Positions 1 to 13,264 of a stretch of 64,000 bases of DNA are shown here, piece after piece; the stretch's first letter is position 1; each line of letters opens with the position of its first letter. Source of the DNA: Lentzea aerocolonigenes (GTDB taxonomy: Bacteria > Actinomycetota > Actinomycetes > Mycobacteriales > Pseudonocardiaceae); the NCBI RefSeq assembly GCF_000974445.1, contig NZ_BBOJ01000013.1, forward strand, positions 62,001 through 126,000, written 5' to 3'. The notes under the pieces are model-generated. The model searched no databases. It saw nothing but the letters and a program-made list of their open reading frames with translations, and was not told the origin of the DNA. Position numbers and translations under genes: made by a program.

Positions 1-2
1 AT

Positions 3-3273
<3,271 letters not shown>

Positions 3274-3281
<8 letters not shown>

Positions 3282-3888
3282 TCCCGTGGCGCGCCAAAGC
3301 CTCCAGCAACACGGGCTCACGCCGCCCGACCGGAGCCGTCGAGATCTGCTGGAACCGCAGCCCGGCAGCCACCGCCGCGCCGTCCGCAACGGGGTCGTCG
3401 CCGACGTACAGGCACTCGGACGGTTCGACGTCCAGCCGCACGCACGCCGCCTCGAAGGCCCGCGCCGAAGGCTTCGAGACGCCGATCTCGAACGACAGCG
3501 CGAACGCGTCCACGGACAGCGACTCCCGAGAGAACACCGGCCGGATGTCCCACGAGATGTTGCTCAGCACCCCCACCTTCAACGGCCGCACGACCTCCAA
3601 CGCCGCCGGCGTGTCGGGGTACGGCAGCCAGAACGCCGGGTTGTGCAGGCGCTGGAACAGGTCGTCGGGCATCGAGAGTCCTGCCAGCCGGAACAGGGTC
3701 CAGTACGCCGACCGGTTGGCCAGCGGAGTCAGGTCTCGCGCCTCCCACACGGCGCGCTCGGCGGTGTTCATCCGCGCCACGTACGGGGCGGGCGCCCGCA
3801 GCACGGTGAGGTGCTGCGGGGAGAGCCAGCGGTAGGTGGGACGCCCGAACAGGGTGCCTGCGAAGTCGAAGAGGACGGCCTTGATCAC
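3274..3888 (-). CDS. HAD-superfamily hydrolase
   Basis: 204 aa from a GTG whose first bases overlap the stop of the upstream kinase-like gene (GTGA), so the two are probably translationally coupled. HAD motif I is VLFDFAGTL near the N-terminus, with the second nucleophile-motif Asp replaced by Ala (DFAGT rather than DxDGT). Motif II is VGVLSNIS, followed by the conserved Lys region GVSKPSARAF and motif IV VGDDPVADG. This looks like a phosphatase of small metabolites; the substrate is unknown. The Ala at DFAGT removes the usual general acid/base Asp, so the activity could be altered. Confidence 0.85.
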
Positions 3889-4445
3889 GACACCATGATG
3901 CGCAGACCACCCGAGGTCCCCGCACGGGTGAGGAGCGTCACGCCGGCGAATCCGAACGGCACCCAGCCCGCCTCGAACTGGGCGCGCATCGACGAACCGC
4001 GGCGGACGTGTCGCTCGAACGCGTGAGTCCTCACCACGCGGCGGCGGGCGATCTGGCCGTCCAGGGCCTGGGCCGCGGAGGCGTCGAGCCACAGGAAGTG
4101 GCGCGGACGGCCCGACAGCAGGCCGGCGAGCACCAGCATGAACCGCGTGCCCGGCCTGGTGGACGGCTCGTGCACCACCAGCAGGCCCGCGCTGAACAAG
4201 GACGCCCAGAACACGCGCAGGCGGTGGGTGAGGTGCACCAGGACGCGCCAGTACTTGTAGGGCAGGCGCAGCCGCGGTTCCAGCCACAGGCGCACCTGGT
4301 CGGAGTCGAGCACGGTGACCGGCTCGTCCGCGTCGAGGCGGGTGAGCAGCGTCGTCTTGCCCGCGCCGGGGATGCCGGCGAGGACGACGAGCGAGCGGCG
4401 CTGCACTCGGACGGCGGTGGTCTGCGTGTTCAACACGGCGGTCAT
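3885..4445 (-). CDS. AAA_33/zeta-like P-loop kinase domain protein
   Basis: 186 aa, ATG start. A Walker A motif GIPGAGKTTLL lies at about residues 24-34, followed by VTVLDSDQVR, the layout of AAA_33 small-molecule or nucleotide kinases and zeta-type kinases. The second half has HEPSTR and FLWLDAS strands and a basic RRRVVRTHAFERH lid-like region typical of phosphoryl-transfer P-loop kinases. It is coupled to the downstream HAD phosphatase by a 4-bp overlap, so a kinase/phosphatase pair acting on the same kind of metabolite is plausible. No antitoxin-like partner is visible, which argues against a zeta toxin. Confidence 0.75.
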   Translation of the reverse strand: MTAVLNTQTTAVRVQRRSLVVLAGIPGAGKTTLLTRLDADEPVTVLDSDQVRLWLEPRLRLPYKYWRVLVHLTHRLRVFWASLFSAGLLVVHEPSTRPGTRFMLVLAGLLSGRPRHFLWLDASAAQALDGQIARRRVVRTHAFERHVRRGSSMRAQFEAGWVPFGFAGVTLLTRAGTSGGLRIMVS

Positions 4446-4747
4446 GTCCTAGAAGACGTGTTGACCTTCCCTCTCGTTCAGTTTGGTCCGATTTCTCACG
4501 AAATGCACGACGAGGTCAGCGCCCGCACGACAGCAGAAAACCGGCCGGGGCTGCCGGCGGGTGGGTTGCGCGGTGCCTCCCCCGGCGCCGCCAACGCTTT
4601 CCCACCGGCCTGCCCCGGCCGGGTCCACAGCCCGGAAAGTGGTCCACCCCTCGAGGACGCTTTCCGGACACCACGAAGACTGCCGTGTTCCGGAGGCGCG
4701 GAGGAGCGTGAGCACCCTGAGTGGTTGTGCGTAGAGCTACTCAACCT
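4446..4747. other. 302-bp intergenic region between glnD 3' end and kinase-like gene
   Basis: No supported gene. It must contain the end of the glnD transcript and the promoter of the minus-strand kinase/HAD pair. The only clear structure is a long GC-rich inverted repeat, listed separately. The roughly 50 bases next to the kinase gene are less GC-rich than the rest, as expected for a promoter. Confidence 0.5.
4541..4622. terminator. Long GC-rich hairpin downstream of glnD
   Basis: CCGGCCGGGGC at 4541-4551 is matched by GCCCCGGCCGG at 4612-4622. Inside it, GCCGG...GTGGG can pair with CCCACCGGC, giving an extended imperfect stem of about 80 nt. It lies about 125 bp past the glnD stop. There is no T-tract, as is common in actinobacteria. 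A role as glnD terminator is inferred. Confidence 0.4.
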
Positions 4748-7072
4748 CTACTTGGCCGCGTCGAGCACCGCCCGTTCGATCCGCTTCCGGTCGAGGTCGT
4801 CGCCCGCGATGCTGAACGAGTCGACGACCGTCGCGCCCAACGTGGACACGCGTGCCCACTGCACGTCGGCACCGCACTGCTCCAACGCGCCGGCCACGCG
4901 GTGCAACAGTCCGATGCGGTCGGCGGCACGCAGTTCCAGCACCACCGCGCCGGTCGCCTCGTCGTCGAACCACAGCACGCGCGCGGGCGGCGGGTCGAGC
5001 GGCGGGCCGCCGTAGTCGCGTTCCTTGGCGGCGAGCTTGTCCGCCAGCACGAGTGAGCCCTCGATCGCCCTCGACAGCTGTTCGCGCAGCAGCGACGCGT
5101 CCGGCAGCGAACCGAACCGCGGCGACACCGTGAACGCGTCCACCGTCGCACCGCCGTGCGAGCGCAACGTCGCCGCGTGGACCTCCAGCGAGTTCAGCGC
5201 GAGCACGCCGGCGGCCTTCGACAGCATGCCGGGACGGTCCGGCGCGAGCACCGTCACGATCGCCGCGTGGTCCTGCTTCTCCAGCAGCACGTCGGGCTTT
5301 CCCGACGCCGCAACACGTTCCGCCATGGCCACGTGCGTCGGGTCGAGCGGTTCCGGTTTGGGCAACGCCTCCCCGGCCATCGCCGTGCGGCAACGCTTGA
5401 CCAGGTCGGCCAGCAGCGCGGCCTTCCAGTCCGTCCACACCCCCGGCCCGGTCGCGAGGGAGTCCGCCTCCGCCAAGGCGTACAGCAGCTCCAGCAGCAC
5501 CGCGTCGCCACCGAGCGTCTCCGCGACGCGGTGCACGGTCGCCTCGTCCTCGACGTCACGCCGGGTCGCGGTGTGCGGCAGCAACAGGTGGTGGCGCACC
5601 ATCATGGACAGCGTCTCGACGTCCTGCGGCCACAACCCGATCCGCTCACCGATCTGGGTCGCGAGCGCCGCTCCCACCTCGGAGTGGTCCTGCTGACGTC
5701 CCTTGCCGATGTCGTGGACCAACGCGCCCAGCAGCAACAGGTCCGGCCGCGCCACGGTCGTCGCGAGCCGTGCGGCGTGCGCGACCGTCTGCACCAGGTG
5801 CCGGTCGACCGTCCACATGTGCGCGGCGTCGCGCGGCGGCAGGTCCCGCACCGCTCCCCACTCGGGGAACAGCCGGCCCCACAAACCCGTGCGGTCCAAC
5901 GCTTCCACGACGTCCACGAGCCCGGTGCCGCTGCCCAGCAACGCGAGCAGCTCCTCGCGGGCCTCGCGCGGCCACGGCTGGCGCAGCTCCGGCGCCGAGT
6001 CCGCGAGCCGCGACAACGTGCCGGACGCGATCGGGTGCTTGCTGCGAGCCGCCGCCGTCGCGACTCGCAACAACAACGCGGGATCACGGCTGGGAACCGC
6101 GTCACGGGCGAGAGACACCTCAGACCCGTGCAGCACAACGCCTTCGTCCAACGGCCGGCGCGGCGGCTGGCCGCGCAGGAAGGCCCCGAGACCGCGTTTC
6201 GGTGCGGCGGCACGAGCCGTCCGCATGGCCACGTCGAAGGCGTAGACGACGGTACGCGCGGCGGACGAAAGCGAACGGGCCAAGGCGAAGCGGTCCGCCA
6301 GTCCCAGCGCGGAGGCCACCTCGTCACCGTCCTGCGCCCGCAGCACGTCACGGGGTTTCCGCGCCACCCGGCGAAGTTCGGTGCGCACGTCCAGCAACAG
6401 CTTGCGCGCTTCCCCCACGTCGGCCGACGGCCGGTCCACGACCTGCGCGATGGACAGCGCGTCCAGGATCGTGATGTCCCGCAACCCGCCGCGGCCGTGC
6501 TTCAGGTCGGGTTCGACGCGGTGCGCGATCTCGCCGCTGCGGGCCCACCGCTTCTGCGACGACTCGGCGATCTCGTCCAGCCGGTTGCGCACGTTGCCGC
6601 GCCACGCCTGACGAGCACTCTCGGCGAGCTTCGCGGCGACCTCGGCGTCGCCCGCGATGTGCCGGATGTCCAGCAGCCCCAACGCGGTCCGCAGGTCGCC
6701 GGCGGCGACCCTCAAAGCCTCACCGACCGTGCGGACCGAGTGGTCGAGGCCGATGCCGGAGTTCCACAGCGGGTACCAGAGCTTCTCGGCGATCTCGTCG
6801 ATGTTCTTGACGCCGTTGTGCACCAGCACCAGGTCGAGGTCGGAGTAGGGCACGAGCTCACGCCGCCCCAGCCCGCCGACCGCCACGAGCGCGACACCCG
6901 ATCCGGATATCCCCGCTCCCCCCGCGTGTTTGGTCAACCAGAACTCGTGCAGGTCCACGAGTGCTTCGCGCAGAGGTTCGGCGGCCAAGCGACGACGACC
7001 TGGCGCGAGCAGCCGTTCGCGTGCTCGCACCAGGTCGTCAGCCGTGACGACGGCCGTTTCGTTGTTCTCCAC
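4748..7072 (-). CDS. glnD: [Protein-PII] nucleotidyltransferase GlnD
   Basis: 774 aa, GTG start. GlnD modifies and demodifies the PII signal protein according to nitrogen status; in actinobacteria it adenylylates GlnK. The N-terminal nucleotidyltransferase domain has GGLGRREL followed by SDLDLVLV (about residues 67-83). The HD domain that removes the modification has LVHDIGKG (about 425-433). Two ACT domains that sense glutamine fill the last about 180 residues (TVLAPDRPGMLSKAAGVLA and ELRAADRIGLLHRVAGAL). Length fits actinobacterial GlnD. It is the last gene of amtB-glnK-glnD, 19 bp after glnK. Confidence 0.97.
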   Translation of the reverse strand: MENNETAVVTADDLVRARERLLAPGRRRLAAEPLREALVDLHEFWLTKHAGGAGISGSGVALVAVGGLGRRELVPYSDLDLVLVHNGVKNIDEIAEKLWYPLWNSGIGLDHSVRTVGEALRVAAGDLRTALGLLDIRHIAGDAEVAAKLAESARQAWRGNVRNRLDEIAESSQKRWARSGEIAHRVEPDLKHGRGGLRDITILDALSIAQVVDRPSADVGEARKLLLDVRTELRRVARKPRDVLRAQDGDEVASALGLADRFALARSLSSAARTVVYAFDVAMRTARAAAPKRGLGAFLRGQPPRRPLDEGVVLHGSEVSLARDAVPSRDPALLLRVATAAARSKHPIASGTLSRLADSAPELRQPWPREAREELLALLGSGTGLVDVVEALDRTGLWGRLFPEWGAVRDLPPRDAAHMWTVDRHLVQTVAHAARLATTVARPDLLLLGALVHDIGKGRQQDHSEVGAALATQIGERIGLWPQDVETLSMMVRHHLLLPHTATRRDVEDEATVHRVAETLGGDAVLLELLYALAEADSLATGPGVWTDWKAALLADLVKRCRTAMAGEALPKPEPLDPTHVAMAERVAASGKPDVLLEKQDHAAIVTVLAPDRPGMLSKAAGVLALNSLEVHAATLRSHGGATVDAFTVSPRFGSLPDASLLREQLSRAIEGSLVLADKLAAKERDYGGPPLDPPPARVLWFDDEATGAVVLELRAADRIGLLHRVAGALEQCGADVQWARVSTLGATVVDSFSIAGDDLDRKRIERAVLDAAK

Positions 7073-7091
7073 GGGCCGTCTCCTCAGTTAT

Positions 7092-8764
<1,673 letters not shown>

Positions 8765-8810
8765 GTCGACCTCCACTGCACGTCGGTTGCAGGGAGCATC
8801 GAGATGTCCT

Positions 8811-8832
8811 GTTTCACGCGCTTACGTGAAAC
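8811..8832. promoter_or_regulatory. Perfect inverted repeat GTTTCACG-N6-CGTGAAAC upstream of amtB
   Basis: Arms 8811-8818 and 8825-8832 are exact complements with a 6-bp spacer, 47 bp upstream of the chosen amtB start. GAAAC/GTTTC is half of the GlnR consensus, but the spacing does not fit the GTnAC-N6-GAAAC register. It may be part of a GlnR region or a site for another regulator. Confidence 0.5.
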
Positions 8833-8853
8833 GTTTCGCGGAGGTGAACTGTC

Positions 8854-8891
8854 GACCTCGACGTGTTACGTCCGCGTTTCACGGGCTTCAC
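8854..8891 (-). promoter_or_regulatory. GlnR-box-like site upstream of amtB-glnK-glnD
   Basis: Read toward amtB the sequence is GTGAA-N6-GAAAC-N6-GTAAC-N6-AGGTC. The GlnR consensus of actinobacteria is GTnAC-N6-GAAAC-N6-GTnAC-N6-GAAAC. The second and third half-sites match exactly, the first has one mismatch, and the fourth is poor. All spacers are exactly 6 bp. amtB-glnK-glnD is a classical GlnR target, so activation under nitrogen limitation is likely. Confidence 0.65.
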
Positions 8892-9012
8892 GGTCTCGAT
8901 TCGACACCCTCACGGTGCCGAGCCGATAACGAGGAGTGACGTGTGCCCTCCCTCTTCCGAGGCAATCGACCTCACCGGGAGGGCTCGCCGGCCACCGTGG
9001 GCTGATGCGCCA

Positions 9013-9045
9013 GGGGCGCTTCCCCGGATCCCGGGAAAGCGCCCC
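9013..9045. terminator. Hairpin terminator after TAP-type peptidase 1
   Basis: GGGGCGCTT (9013-9021) pairs with AAGCGCCCC (9037-9045). Internal CCCCGG and CCCGGG can extend the structure. It lies 22-54 bp beyond the stop of the minus-strand peptidase gene and has no T-tract. Confidence 0.7.
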
Positions 9046-9066
9046 CGCATCATCTGACCGGTGGAC

Positions 9067-10575
9067 CTAGAACGGGCCCGCGATCTTCGGCTTCGCGGAC
9101 AGGATCGACGCCTCGGCCGGCGGCTCGACCGCGGCACACGTCGTGCCACTGCGCGGCAGCTTCAGCGACACCATGTACTCGTCGTTGATCTTCAGCGTGC
9201 ACTCGCTGCGGTCGTAGACGCCGTGGCCCCAGCCCTCGTAGGTCACGAAGACGGTGGTGTCACGGGACTGCCGGTGCGCGTTGACCGCCCACTCGTAGAC
9301 CGTCGCCGGGTCGTGCTTGGCGTTGGTCATGAGGATCTTCGGCGCGTTCTTGATGTTCAGCGGACGCTGCGGGTTCGTGGCCTTCGGGAACCCGGCGCAG
9401 CCCATCGTGGCGCCGTGGCCGAGCGACGAACCGCGGGTGTTCGGCGCCACGCGGGTCTCCATGGCGTAGAGCGCCTGGTACTCGCCCCACGAGCTGACGC
9501 GCAGGTTGTAGTCGTTGCAGAAGATGCCCGCGAACGGGTTCTCGAACGTCTCGCCCGCCGCGAACGCCGTCGCGGGCGCGGGCGTGCCCTGGACCAGCGT
9601 GGCGACGAAGTCCGCGAACGACTTCCACGCCGGGCCGTAGCCCATGCTCACGACGAAGGCCCCGAGGCGCTGGCCGGTGATGACGTTGCCCTGCGGGTCC
9701 TTCACCTCACCGCGGTCGGCCTTCGCGAGGAGGTCCTTCCAGATCTTGCGCAGGTCCTTGCCGTAGAACGGCGAGGACGGGGTGCGGTCGCTCCACTTGA
9801 CCCACTCGTTGAACACGTCCTCCGCACCGCGGGCCTCGGTCTCGACGAACTTCCAGGTGCCGAGGCTGTGGTCCATGTTGGAGTCGATGATCATGGCGCG
9901 GATGTTGCGGCCGTACTGCGCGGCGTAGTGCTGGCCGATGATCGTGCCGTACGAGACGCCGTAGTAGTTGATCTTCTTCTCGCCCAGCGCCCGGCGGATC
10001 GAGTCGATGTCGTTCGCGACGTCCCTCGTCGAGGCGTGGTCGAAGATCGCACCGGACACCTTGCGGCAGTCCGCGCGCAGTTCCTTGTTGAACTCGACCA
10101 GCTTGTCGAACTCGGCCTTGGTCGTCGGGTACTCGGACGGCTGGCGCTCGAGCACCTCACCCGAGCACTTGATCGGCGCGCTGCGCGCGACACCGCGCGG
10201 GTCGAACCCGATGACGTCGAACTTGTCGACGATGTCCTTGCTGAAGTAGCGGTCGGCGCCGAACGAGAAGTCGACGCCCGACCCACCCGGCCCGCCGGGG
10301 TTGATCACCATCGCGCCGATGCGCTTGGACTGGTCGTTCGCCTTGCGGCGCGACACGGCCAGCTGGAACTTCTCCCCGTTGGGCTTGGCGTAGTCGATCG
10401 GCAGCGTCAGGAACCCGCAGTCGACCGTCGGCACCTCCGCGCACGGCTTCCAGTCGATCGCGCCGACCTCGTACTCCGGCTGCCCTTCCGGAGCCGCGAA
10501 CGCGAGCGATGAACTACCCAGAATCAATGCAGAACTCGCGAGCGCGGCCCCAAAGACGCGCACCATCGGTTGCAT
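9067..10575 (-). CDS. Secreted alpha/beta-hydrolase, TAP (tripeptidyl aminopeptidase)-type, copy 1
   Basis: 502 aa from the ATG at 10575, which has GGAGGAAATCC just upstream; longer in-frame starts lack such a site. A signal peptide (VRVFGAALASSALILG...LAFAAPE) is present. The S33/TAP fold is shown by the nucleophile elbow GVSYGT, the acid region NAKHDPATVYEW, the His in YEGWGHGVY, and the conserved NPGGPGGSG oxyanion region. TAP-like proteins remove N-terminal peptides from secreted proteins. It is a tandem paralogue of the next gene, alike along the whole length. Substrate unknown. Confidence 0.88.
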   Translation of the reverse strand: MQPMVRVFGAALASSALILGSSSLAFAAPEGQPEYEVGAIDWKPCAEVPTVDCGFLTLPIDYAKPNGEKFQLAVSRRKANDQSKRIGAMVINPGGPGGSGVDFSFGADRYFSKDIVDKFDVIGFDPRGVARSAPIKCSGEVLERQPSEYPTTKAEFDKLVEFNKELRADCRKVSGAIFDHASTRDVANDIDSIRRALGEKKINYYGVSYGTIIGQHYAAQYGRNIRAMIIDSNMDHSLGTWKFVETEARGAEDVFNEWVKWSDRTPSSPFYGKDLRKIWKDLLAKADRGEVKDPQGNVITGQRLGAFVVSMGYGPAWKSFADFVATLVQGTPAPATAFAAGETFENPFAGIFCNDYNLRVSSWGEYQALYAMETRVAPNTRGSSLGHGATMGCAGFPKATNPQRPLNIKNAPKILMTNAKHDPATVYEWAVNAHRQSRDTTVFVTYEGWGHGVYDRSECTLKINDEYMVSLKLPRSGTTCAAVEPPAEASILSAKPKIAGPF

Positions 10576-10592
10576 GGATTTCCTCCCTAGAT

Positions 10593-10695
10593 CCCCGATC
10601 TTGCAGAGGGAACGCTTCCACCGTTGGTGTGACGTAGACAACCAACCGAGGTATGAAAAGAATCAGACCGTAGTTGTACAACCACCCTACGGGAC
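10593..10695 (-). promoter_or_regulatory. Upstream region of peptidase 1, similar to that of peptidase 2
   Basis: Read toward the gene it contains GGTTGT, then GATTCTTTTCAT, then GGTTGTC, in the same order and spacing as the region upstream of the paralogue (12180-12270). It also contains the palindrome GTTGTACAAC (10673-10682) enclosed by CCGTAG/CTACGG. This could be a promoter/operator or the terminator of peptidase 2. Confidence 0.45.
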
Positions 10696-10726
10696 TACTT
10701 TTGGCCCACAACGATCGTAGGGCACC

Positions 10727-12157
10727 TCACGGCTCGACTGCGGCACACGTCGTACCGTCGTGCGGCAGACGCAACGACACCAGGTACTCGTCGTTGATCC
10801 TGCGCGTGCAGTCGCTGCGGCCGTAGACGCCGTGACCCCAGCCCTCGTAGGTGACGAAAACGGACGTGTCGCGGGCCTGGCGGTGTACGTTGACCGCCCA
10901 CTCGTAGACCGTCGCCGGGTCGTGCTTCGCGTTGGTCACGAGAATCTTCGGCGCGTTCTTGATCTTCAGCGGATGTTGCGGGTTCGTGGCCTTCGGCAAC
11001 CCGGCACAGCCCGTGATCGCGCCGTGGGCGAACGGCACCGTCACGGCGTTCGGCGCGACGCGGCGCTCCATCCCGCTCAGGGCCTGGTACTGCGCGAACG
11101 AGCTGATCCGCAGGTCGTAGTCGTTGCAGACGATGCCCTGGAACGGGTACTCGACGGCCTCCGCCCTGGCGGGCGCCGAGACACCCTGGACGAGCCGCAC
11201 GACGTAGTCGGCGAACGGCTTCCACGCCGGGACGTGGCTGTAGTTCAGGAAGCGGATGCCGAGGAGCTCGGGGGTGAGCACCAAGCCGCTCCGAGGGTCC
11301 TTCACCTCACCGCGGGCGGCCTCGGCGAGCAGGTCCTGCCAGATCTTGCGCAGGTCCTGACCGTGCAACGGCGAGGACGGCGTGCGGTCGTTCCACTTGA
11401 TCCACTCGTCGAACACGTCCTCCGCGCCACGCGCCTCGGTCTCGGTCAGCCTCCACGCGCCGAGGCTGCGGTCCATGTTCGAGTCGATGACCATGGCGCG
11501 GAGGTTGCGGCCGTACCGTTCCGCGTACTGCTGGCCCATGATCGTGCCGTACGAGACGCCGTAGTAGCTGATCTTCTTCTCGCCCAGCGCACGACGGATC
11601 GAGTCGATGTCGTCCGCGGCCTCCCTCGACGACGCGTGGTCGAAGATCGGCCCGGACTGCTTGCGGCAGTCCTCCCCCAACGCGACGTTGTAGGCGACCA
11701 TCCCGTCGTACTCGGCCGCGGTCTTCGGACGGTCCGTGTGCGACCGCTGCACCGCCTCCGCCGAGCACTTGATCGGCTGACTGCGCGCGACACCCCGCGG
11801 GTCGAACCCGATGACGTCGAACCTCTCGAAGATCTCCTCGCTGAAGTACGCCTCGAACGTGAAGTCGACCCCCGAAACACCCGGTCCACCGGGGTTGACG
11901 ACCAGCGCGCCGACGCGCCGGGACTGGTCGTTCGCCTTGCGGCGTGACACGGCCAACTGGAACTTCTCGCCGTCGGGCTTGGCGTAGTCGATCGGCAGCG
12001 TCAGGAACCCGCAGTCGACCGTCGGCGCCTCCGCGCACGGCTTCCAGTCGATCGCACCGACTCCGAACTCCGGAGCCGCGACCGCGAGCGGCGTCAGGCC
12101 CAAGACCAACGCGGAACTCGCGAGCACGGCCCCGAAGGCACGCGTCACCGGTCGCAC
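10727..12157 (-). CDS. Secreted alpha/beta-hydrolase, TAP-type, copy 2
   Basis: 476 aa, GTG start preceded by GAGGAGGACATCC. It has a signal peptide ending LAVAAPE. The same motifs as copy 1 are present: GVSYGT, NAKHDPATVYEW, YEGWGHGVY. The oxyanion region is NPGGPGVSG, with Val where copy 1 has Gly. The protein aligns end to end with copy 1 with small internal deletions, so this is a tandem duplication that has diverged. Secreted peptidase is the best call. Confidence 0.87.
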   Translation of the reverse strand: MRPVTRAFGAVLASSALVLGLTPLAVAAPEFGVGAIDWKPCAEAPTVDCGFLTLPIDYAKPDGEKFQLAVSRRKANDQSRRVGALVVNPGGPGVSGVDFTFEAYFSEEIFERFDVIGFDPRGVARSQPIKCSAEAVQRSHTDRPKTAAEYDGMVAYNVALGEDCRKQSGPIFDHASSREAADDIDSIRRALGEKKISYYGVSYGTIMGQQYAERYGRNLRAMVIDSNMDRSLGAWRLTETEARGAEDVFDEWIKWNDRTPSSPLHGQDLRKIWQDLLAEAARGEVKDPRSGLVLTPELLGIRFLNYSHVPAWKPFADYVVRLVQGVSAPARAEAVEYPFQGIVCNDYDLRISSFAQYQALSGMERRVAPNAVTVPFAHGAITGCAGLPKATNPQHPLKIKNAPKILVTNAKHDPATVYEWAVNVHRQARDTSVFVTYEGWGHGVYGRSDCTRRINDEYLVSLRLPHDGTTCAAVEP

Positions 12158-12179
12158 GGATGTCCTCCTCAGTTCCCTG

Positions 12180-12270
12180 TGCAGCAGGAGGAAAACGCTT
12201 TCACCACCCGTGCCGCCAGGACAACCGACCGTGGGATGAGAAGAATCCCACCGGAGTCTGACAACCGATT
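12180..12270 (-). promoter_or_regulatory. Upstream region of peptidase 2
   Basis: Read toward the gene it has GGTTGTC, GGGATTCTTCTCATCCC and GGTTGTC, in the arrangement also seen upstream of copy 1. GGGAT...ATCCC forms a short inverted repeat. Conservation of noncoding DNA between the duplicates suggests shared control. Confidence 0.45.
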
Positions 12271-12271
12271 C

Positions 12272-13264
12272 TCAGCTGGTGCTTTCAGCCCATGCCGACC
12301 GCAGGTGCGCCAGGCCGTCGCTCGTGAGCGTCCCGATCAGCCGGAGTCTCGCCATCCCGCCGTCCGGGTAGATGTCCAGCCGCGCGTGCGTGACCTCCGG
12401 TCCGTCCACGACGAACCGGTGCCGCGTGTCGGGCTGCAACCGCGTGCGCGGCAACAGGTCGAACCAGGCCTCCGGGTCCTCGCGCTCGTCGCAGCCGCGC
12501 ACCGACGCCCAGCCCGGCGCGTTGCCCTTGAAGTGGCTCGTGTCGAGCTCGACCAGCCGCACCACACCGGCGGCGGCGAGCCGGAGCGACACCCAGTCGT
12601 TGCCGTCGTCACGCCGGCGCGCGGTCTCCCAGCCCTCGCCCATGACCGTGGCCTGTCCGGGGGAGATGAGGTTGTTGGGCGAGCTGTAGAACATGTTGCT
12701 GCAGCCCGTGACGACCGCGCCGTTCTCCAGCGCGGCGAGGTCGATGCCCGGCACGAGCAGCCGCGGGTCCGCGAGCGGTTGCCCGTGCACGCGCAGCCGG
12801 GCGACGCCGCCGTCCGGGTCGATGGTCAGCCGCACGTGCGTGACCCGGCGGCCCTCGCTCACGTCGAAGTAGTGCTTGTCGTCGCCCTTCAGCGCGGACC
12901 GTTCGACCAGCGGGAACCACTCGGTGATCTCGTCGCCGGACGGGTAGCCCTCGACCTGGGCGCCCTCCACCCAGCAGAACGGCGGGTAGTTGCCCTTGAA
13001 GAACGCCGTGTCGACGACGATCCCCTTCACGACACCGGGCATCCCGAGCCTGATCACCGCCTGGTCCACGCCGGCCTCACGACGGCGGCGCGTCTCCCAG
13101 CCGTCGTAGACCTGCCCTTTGTGACCGAAGGTGTAGGTCTGGTAGACCGGCTCGGCGGGTTTGATCAGGTTCTCCCGCTCGGCGAACAGCTCGTCGTTCG
13201 CCCACACCACACCACCCCCGACCGCGCGCGAGGCGAGATCGGGCAGCCGGGTCCACTCCGTCAT
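12272..13264 (-). CDS. alc: Allantoicase
   Basis: 330 aa. Hydrolyses allantoate to ureidoglycolate and urea. It shows the two internal allantoicase repeats: [17 protein letters not shown]-like in the first half and [18 protein letters not shown] in the second. Each is followed by an R/H-rich strand ([38 protein letters not shown]). [11 protein letters not shown] is also typical. The ATG overlaps the allB stop (ATGA), so it is the last gene of the hyi-glxR-gcl-glxK-allB-alc operon. Confidence 0.95.
   Translation of the reverse strand: MTEWTRLPDLASRAVGGGVVWANDELFAERENLIKPAEPVYQTYTFGHKGQVYDGWETRRRREAGVDQAVIRLGMPGVVKGIVVDTAFFKGNYPPFCWVEGAQVEGYPSGDEITEWFPLVERSALKGDDKHYFDVSEGRRVTHVRLTIDPDGGVARLRVHGQPLADPRLLVPGIDLAALENGAVVTGCSNMFYSSPNNLISPGQATVMGEGWETARRRDDGNDWVSLRLAAAGVVRLVELDTSHFKGNAPGWASVRGCDEREDPEAWFDLLPRTRLQPDTRHRFVVDGPEVTHARLDIYPDGGMARLRLIGTLTSDGLAHLRSAWAESTS

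Larger units (their letters stand above)
8765..9066. other. Promoter region of amtB and terminator region of peptidase gene
   Basis: About 300 bp without a supported gene. It holds a perfect 8-bp inverted repeat, a GlnR-like box and, next to the peptidase stop, a strong hairpin. Each is listed separately. Confidence 0.6.
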
